Source of the DNA: Limnoglobus roseus
GTDB taxonomy: Bacteria > Planctomycetota > Planctomycetia > Gemmatales > Gemmataceae
Assembly: GCF_008254045.1 (NCBI RefSeq)
Contig: NZ_CP042425.1
Coordinates: 806,001-870,000 of the forward strand
Length of the DNA stretch: 64,000 nucleotides
Direction of reading: 5' to 3'
A model generated the notes under the pieces. That model saw only the letters and a list, made by a program, of their open reading frames with translations. It did no database searches and had not been told where the DNA came from. This document shows positions 59,504 to 64,000 of this stretch, piece after piece (position 1 is the stretch's first letter; every line of letters starts with the position of its first letter). A program made the position numbers and the translations under genes.

Positions 59504-59580
59504 TTTTGGAACCCAGAGCGGAAGCGACGGGGTGAGGGATGCTCTCCCACACCCCGTCGCTTCCGCTCTGGGTTCCAAAA
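59504..59580. terminator. 31-bp perfect hairpin between tgt and the protease gene
   Basis: Arms 59504-59534 and 59550-59580 pair perfectly with a 15-base loop. T-run before and A-run after make it usable in both directions for the convergent genes. Confidence 0.86.
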
Positions 59581-59592
59581 AATGAGATGTCT

Positions 59593-61020
59593 TTACTCTC
59601 CGACCACCATCATCGCCTCGCGAACCTTGCCCTCGCGGACGAAGAACGTCTTCACCGGGTTGAAGGTCGCGAGCTCTTTGTGATTCAGCACGAACATCAC
59701 GTTGTCCACGTTTAGCGCCTCCCACAAATGGAAGCCGATCACGAGGTCGCCCTTCTGAATGCCCGCCTTCGCGGCCGGGCCGATCACGTCCGTCACGAGC
59801 AGGCCGCCGCGGAGTTGCGGGTCGATCTTGGCGACGGCGTCCTTGCCCATCGGCGACAGTTTCAAGCCGGTGCGGCGGAGGATCGTCGTGCTGGGAATTT
59901 CAGGCGTCTTCGTCTCGGTCGCCCCGAGTTGAATCGCGGTCGCGATCGACTCCGATCCCCGGCGGACGCGAACGGACACCTTCGCCCCGGCGGGTCGTTC
60001 CAGGAAGCCGCGTTCCACGTCAATTGTGGTCGTGACGGCCAGATCGCCGACTTGCTCCACGAGGTCACCGGTCTTCAGCCCGGCCGCACTCGCGGGGGAG
60101 TTCGCCTCGGTCCCGTCCACCGTGACCCACCGGCGGACGGGGCTTTCTTCGTCGGCCCGTTCGACGTGGTTCTTGACGACGAGGCCGTGCCACGCCCCGC
60201 CGCGCTTGCGGGACGCGAGCATTTCCGCGGCCCGCTCGATCATCGTGTCCACCGGGATGGCGAACGCGATGTTCTGCGCCCCCGCCCGGATGGCAACGTT
60301 CACGCCGACGAGTTCGCCCTTCTTGTTGAACAGCGGTCCGCCGCTGTTGCCGGGGTTGATCGGGGCCGTCGTCTGGATCAGCCCGGTGTAGGAAATCTCC
60401 TTGTTGAGCGCCACGTCCCGGCTCTTGTAAGAGACGTTGCCGACGCTCGCGGAGTGCTCGTACCCGAAGGCGTTGCCGATGGCGATGACCGTCTCGGCAT
60501 CGAGCAGGTCGGTGGCCGTGCCGAGTGTCACGAGGGGCAGCGAGGAGTACGGCTCGATCTTCACCAAGGCGAGGTCGGCCTTCTTGTCCGTGGCGATCAC
60601 GCGGGCCGGTACGCTCTTGCCGTCGGAGAGCGTCACGCGAATCGTCTGGATGTCGTCGATGACGTGGAAGTTGGTGACGACGTACCCGCGCGGGTCCAGG
60701 ACGATGCCCGTGCCCATCCCCTTCACGCGCTGCGGCTGGAGTTGCGTGCCGCGGAACGGGTCGTCCGGCGACGAGGTGATCGTCCGCTCGCTGTGGATGT
60801 TAACGACGGCCGCCTTCATCCGCTCGACGATGTCCACCATCGCGTCGCGACGGAGGTTGCTGCCCAGCGGCCGGTCGGCGGCCCGCGTGGGCGTCGCCGG
60901 CATCTGGGCCGTCGCCATGTAACTGGCGAACCCGCCGACCGCGAACCCGGCCGACAGCAAACAGCGGCGGGCAAAGCGGGCGGTTAGCGAGCGGGCGGAT
61001 GAACGAGCGGGCTGCGACAT
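59593..61020 (-). CDS. HtrA/Deg-type serine protease with PDZ domains
   Basis: A 475-aa exported trypsin-like protease. The N-terminal 40 residues hold a basic stretch and hydrophobic segment (FARRCLLSAGFAVGG), possibly a Tat-like signal or anchor. The triad is His119 (VTNFHVID), Asp149 (KKADLALV) and Ser226 (NPGNSGGPL). Two PDZ-like domains follow: about 275-375 (SPASAAGLKTGDLVEQVGDL) and 395-475 (GPAAKAGIQKGDLVIGFH). Envelope quality control is the usual role. ATG 61020 was chosen because the long upstream frame is a shadow of the opposite strand. Confidence 0.9.
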   Translation of the reverse strand: MSQPARSSARSLTARFARRCLLSAGFAVGGFASYMATAQMPATPTRAADRPLGSNLRRDAMVDIVERMKAAVVNIHSERTITSSPDDPFRGTQLQPQRVKGMGTGIVLDPRGYVVTNFHVIDDIQTIRVTLSDGKSVPARVIATDKKADLALVKIEPYSSLPLVTLGTATDLLDAETVIAIGNAFGYEHSASVGNVSYKSRDVALNKEISYTGLIQTTAPINPGNSGGPLFNKKGELVGVNVAIRAGAQNIAFAIPVDTMIERAAEMLASRKRGGAWHGLVVKNHVERADEESPVRRWVTVDGTEANSPASAAGLKTGDLVEQVGDLAVTTTIDVERGFLERPAGAKVSVRVRRGSESIATAIQLGATETKTPEIPSTTILRRTGLKLSPMGKDAVAKIDPQLRGGLLVTDVIGPAAKAGIQKGDLVIGFHLWEALNVDNVMFVLNHKELATFNPVKTFFVREGKVREAMMVVGE

Positions 61021-61293
61021 GGTGTCCCCACAACGGCGTACCTTCCTGGCGTGACAAGCATCAAATCGGATTCGCCCGCCGACTCGCCGCACCGAAGGAT
61101 GGCCCGGCCCGCACGATTGCCCCAATCGCGGGCGGGATCGTGCCGCGTGGACGGCGTGAGCGCGGTGTAACACCCGGACGGGTTGGCGAAACTGTTCCGG
61201 TCGTGCGGGCGCACGGCCACGATTGCTTGTTCCACCGCGCCGGCTACACTTGAAGGAAAACCGCCCGCCCGCCCGCCTTCCCGAGACGTTTCG

Positions 61294-61608
61294 ATGGCAA
61301 AGACGCCACGCATGGAAAAGATTGAAGCGATGTTGGCGGACGATCCGACCGACGCCCTGCTCCGCTACTCCCTGGCGATGGAGTACGCGAGCGCCGGCGA
61401 CGATGCGATGGCCGTGCGGGAGTTTCAACAGATCATCGCGAGTACGCCCTACGTACCGGCCTATCACATGGCCGGGCAAGCCCTCAACCGCCTCGGTCGC
61501 GTCGAGGAAGCGTGCCAGATGCTCCGCGACGGCATCGCCGCCGCCCGCACCCACGGCGACACCCACGCCCTCGGCGAGATGGAAGGCTTGCTCGGGGCGA
61601 TCGAGTAA
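61294..61608 (+). CDS. Small TPR-like protein
   Basis: A 104-aa soluble protein of three helix pairs (MEKIEAMLADDPTDALLRYS, SAGDDAMAVREFQQIIASTP, RLGRVEEACQMLRDGIAAA) of TPR type. Function unknown; a similar small TPR family is widespread in planctomycetes. It diverges from the protease gene. ATG 61294 used; in-frame Met six codons later is an alternative. Confidence 0.75.
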   Translation: MAKTPRMEKIEAMLADDPTDALLRYSLAMEYASAGDDAMAVREFQQIIASTPYVPAYHMAGQALNRLGRVEEACQMLRDGIAAARTHGDTHALGEMEGLLGAIE

Positions 61609-61621
61609 AGGGCAAGAACGA

Positions 61622-61702
61622 ACCACGGAGGACACGGAGGACACCGAGAAGAGAGCTTCTTCGGGTTTGGTTTTCTCCGTGCCCTCCGTGCCGCCGTGGT
61701 GA
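61622..61702. repeat. Imperfect inverted repeat of the ACCACGGAGG type
   Basis: Left arm starting ACCACGGAGGACACGGAGG and right arm ending with its near-complement (CCTCCGTGCCGCCGTGGT) enclose about 20 bases. Several mismatches. The left arm itself contains tandem GGAGGACAC units. A dispersed intergenic repeat is likely; it may terminate the small TPR gene. Confidence 0.55.
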
Positions 61703-61778
61703 AATGTCTTTAAGATTCCTCGCAGACCTCTCCTTCGCGTCCCCGCCTGCCGTATCCCCTTCGAGACGAGTCTCACGT

Positions 61779-64000
61779 ATGAAACCTGCCCTCGTCACAG
61801 CAGCCCTGCTGCTGTTCGCTCCGCTTGCCCTGGGGGACATCGACCCCGCTCGCCTCGCCCGCATCGACGCGGTCGCCGCCGAGCAGATTCAGAAAGCCAA
61901 TGTCCCCGGGGCGGTCGTGGTGGTCGTTCACGACGACGCCGTCGTCTTCCGCAAGGCCTATGGCTACCGACAACTCGTGCCCGAAAAGCAGCCGATGACG
62001 TTCGACGCCGTCTTCGACATGGCCTCGCTGACGAAGTCGATCGCCACCGGCACGTCGGTGGCGCTGCTCGTTGAGCAGGGCAAAATCAAAGTCTCCGATC
62101 CGGTGGCGAAGTACTGGCCGGCGTTCGCCGCCAACGGCAAGGAGGGCGTGACCGTCGAACACTGCTTGCTGCACACGGCCGGGCTGATCCCCGACAACTC
62201 GATCAAGGATTACGTCGGCACGCGCGACGAGATGCTCGGCCGCGTCGCGAATTTGAAGCTCGAAGCGCCGCCGGGAACGCGGTTCAAGTACAGCGATGTC
62301 GGCTACATCGTCCTCGGTGAGTTGGTCGCCAAGATCAGCGGCAAACCGCTCGACGAGTTCGCGGCCGAGAACGTCTTCAAGCCGTTGAAGATGACGAAGT
62401 CCGGCTACAAGCCCGCCGCCGGGATGCCGTTCGCCATCACCGGGGTGCGCGACGGTAAGCCCATCGCCGGTGAGGTTCACGACCCGCGGGCGTTCGCCCT
62501 CGGCGGCGTAGCCGGGCACGCGGGGTTGTTCAGCACGGCCGACGACGTGACGTGGTATTGCCGGATGCTCCTCCGCGGCGGCGAACTCGACGGCACGCGC
62601 ATCCTCAGCCCGCTCGCGGTGAAGTTCTTCACCGACCCGCACCCTGTTCCCGGCGGTCTGCGGTCCTACGGGTGGGACGTGGACACCAGCTATTCCGGCC
62701 CCCGCGGCGACCTGTTCCCGCCCGGCGACGGCTTCGGCCATACCGGCTTCACCGGCACGTCGGTCTGGGTCGATCCGCCGTCGAAGACCGCCATCATTAT
62801 CCTGACCAACCGCCTTCACCCCGACGAGAAGAAGGGCAACTCGGCCGAGATCCGCCGGCAAGTTGCGAACATCGTGGCGAGCGCGATCACCACCGACAGC
62901 GGGCGGCTGTTCCACCAGAAGGCGACCGCCGTTCGCACGGCTCCCGTGCTGACCGGCATCGACCTGCTGCGGCGCGACAAGTTCGCGAGTTTGAAGGGAA
63001 AGAACGTCGGCCTCGTGACGAACCACACCGGCCGCGCCGCCGACGGCACGCCCACGATTGACCTTCTCGCGAAGGCCGACGGCGTGAAGCTCGTCGCGCT
63101 GTTCAGTCCGGAACACGGCATCCGCGGCGAGAAGGACGAGAAGGTCGGCGACGGCAAGGACGAGCAAACCGGCCTGCCGGTGTTCAGCCTCTACGGCGAG
63201 CGCCGCAAGCCGACGGCCGAGACGCTCAAGGGCATCGACACGCTCGTCTACGACATCCAGGACATCGGCTGCCGGTTCTACACCTACTCCAGCACGCTCG
63301 GCCTCATCCTCGAAGCGGCGAAGGAGAACAACCTTCGCGTCGTCGTCCTCGACCGGCCAAACCCCATCGGCGGCGTCCTGGTAGAAGGCCCGGTGCGGGA
63401 CGAAGGCCGCGGCTCGTTCGTCGGCTACCACGACGTTCCGCTGCGGCACGGTCTGACCGTGGGCGAGATGGCGAGGATGTTCAACGCGGAGCGGAAGATC
63501 GGGGCCGACCTGGCCGTGGTGAAGTGCGAGAACTGGCGGCGCGGCGACACCTTCGACCGCACCGGCCTGCCGTGGCGGAACCCGTCGCCGAACATGCGGC
63601 ACCTCACCGCCGCGATGCTCTACCCCGGCGTCGGCCTGCTGGAGACGACGAACGTCAGCGTCGGCCGCGGCACGGAACGCCCGTTCGAGTGGATCGGCGC
63701 GCCGTGGATCGACGGCCGCAAGTTGGCCGCCGAACTGAACCGGGCGAAGCTGTCCGGCGTGAAGTTCGTGCCGACGAGTCGCACCCCGACGAGCTCCACG
63801 TTCAAAGACAAGGAGTGCGGCGGCATCGACATCATCGTCGAGGACTGGAACCGCTTGCGGCCGGTCCCCGTCGGCCTGTCGATGGCGGCGGCGTTGCGGA
63901 AGCTCTACCCGAAGGAGTGGGAAACAAAGCGGTTCGACACGCTGTTGCTTCATAAGGCCACGCTCGACGGCCTGACGGCGGGCAAATCCGTCGCCGAGTT
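61779..64000 (+). CDS. Beta-lactamase-fold (AmiE-like) and NamZ (DUF1343) fusion, 3' cut
   Basis: At least 740 residues, continuing past the window. Signal peptide at residues 1-19. Residues about 20-370 are a serine beta-lactamase/esterase-like domain: SxxK at Ser83-Lys86 (MASLTKS), KYSDVGY in place of YxN, and HTGFTG in place of KTG. Residues about 392 to the end are DUF1343 (LVTNHTGRAADGTPTIDLL, LFSPEHGIRGEKDEKV, VYDIQDIGCRFYTYSSTL, VLDRPNPIGG, NMRHLTAAMLYPGVGLLE), the family of the exo-N-acetylmuramidase NamZ. In Bacillus subtilis AmiE and NamZ are separate neighbours for cell-wall recycling; here they are one chain. Confidence 0.9.
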   Translation, partial: MKPALVTAALLLFAPLALGDIDPARLARIDAVAAEQIQKANVPGAVVVVVHDDAVVFRKAYGYRQLVPEKQPMTFDAVFDMASLTKSIATGTSVALLVEQGKIKVSDPVAKYWPAFAANGKEGVTVEHCLLHTAGLIPDNSIKDYVGTRDEMLGRVANLKLEAPPGTRFKYSDVGYIVLGELVAKISGKPLDEFAAENVFKPLKMTKSGYKPAAGMPFAITGVRDGKPIAGEVHDPRAFALGGVAGHAGLFSTADDVTWYCRMLLRGGELDGTRILSPLAVKFFTDPHPVPGGLRSYGWDVDTSYSGPRGDLFPPGDGFGHTGFTGTSVWVDPPSKTAIIILTNRLHPDEKKGNSAEIRRQVANIVASAITTDSGRLFHQKATAVRTAPVLTGIDLLRRDKFASLKGKNVGLVTNHTGRAADGTPTIDLLAKADGVKLVALFSPEHGIRGEKDEKVGDGKDEQTGLPVFSLYGERRKPTAETLKGIDTLVYDIQDIGCRFYTYSSTLGLILEAAKENNLRVVVLDRPNPIGGVLVEGPVRDEGRGSFVGYHDVPLRHGLTVGEMARMFNAERKIGADLAVVKCENWRRGDTFDRTGLPWRNPSPNMRHLTAAMLYPGVGLLETTNVSVGRGTERPFEWIGAPWIDGRKLAAELNRAKLSGVKFVPTSRTPTSSTFKDKECGGIDIIVEDWNRLRPVPVGLSMAAALRKLYPKEWETKRFDTLLLHKATLDGLTAGKSVAE

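Noticed and set aside
59593..61776. 727-aa version of the HtrA protease
   Set aside because: The extra N-terminal 250 residues cross the divergent small TPR gene and a repeat and have no homology-like features.
1..64000. CRISPR arrays, tRNA, rRNA, transposases, integrases, attachment sites
   Set aside because: Looked for regularly spaced direct repeats, conserved tRNA T-loop and rRNA sequences, and transposase or recombinase motifs; none seen.

Overview
The window reads as a chromosomal segment of a planctomycete of the Gemmata type (Gemmataceae). The DNA is strongly G+C rich, and the third-position bias produces long antisense shadow frames. Marker families for that group are present: two DUF1559 pseudopilin-like proteins, a TIGR02996 repeat-companion domain, two DUF4058 proteins, a DUF1080 protein, a PPC-domain secreted protein, Ser/Thr kinases with an N-terminal loader segment, and many large TPR proteins. 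I found no rRNA, tRNA, CRISPR array, transposase or phage gene.

Layout. (1) 1-4417, minus strand: a chemotaxis operon with a Flp-type pilin-like protein first, then CheY, CheX, CheA, CheW and the N-terminus of a membrane chemoreceptor that leaves the window. (2) 4670-8714, minus: a Ser/Thr kinase fused to a receiver and an HD-GYP domain, both of which have lost key residues, and a membrane-anchored TPR protein. (3) 8897-21608, plus: a flagellar block: FlgM-like anti-sigma factor, flagellin, FliD, FliS, FlgF, FlgG, FlgA, FlgH, FlgI, FlgJ (rod-binding part only), FlgN-like, FlgK and FlgL. (4) 21708-39656: mixed metabolic, membrane and hypothetical genes, mostly on minus (YeiH-like transporter with a 57-aa partner, UbiA prenyltransferase, a coupled DUF4058/TIGR02996-SUKH/hydrolase trio, a 1255-aa TPR protein, LLM oxidoreductase, DUF1559 pair). 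(5) 39728-52321: PxpB, a PPC-domain protein, an efflux membrane-fusion lipoprotein, a receptor-like kinase, an acyltransferase, and a transmembrane kinase that overlaps an FHA-adenylate cyclase gene. (6) 52324-64000: DUF4058, DUF1080, a PMT-type glycosyltransferase, ArfB, a PRC-barrel protein, a TPR protein carrying two RNA polymerase alpha C-terminal domains, Tgt, an HtrA protease, a small TPR protein, and a beta-lactamase-fold/NamZ fusion that runs off the end.

The main cross-cutting signal is a shared promoter-like motif, CAAA-N14-TTCGAT(A/C)A. It occurs four times with identical spacing: before the pilin/che operon, the FlgM-like gene, flagellin, and (inside the FlgN-like gene) flgK. It resembles the sigma-28 (FliA) promoter, so pilin, chemotaxis and late flagellar genes look like one regulon.

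The second theme is phospho-signalling with unusual architectures: kinase-receiver-HD-GYP, sensor kinase plus FHA-cyclase, and a kinase with tandem jelly-roll-like ectodomains. A third is the set of long, often perfect palindromes at gene ends, several of which belong to recognisable sequence families.
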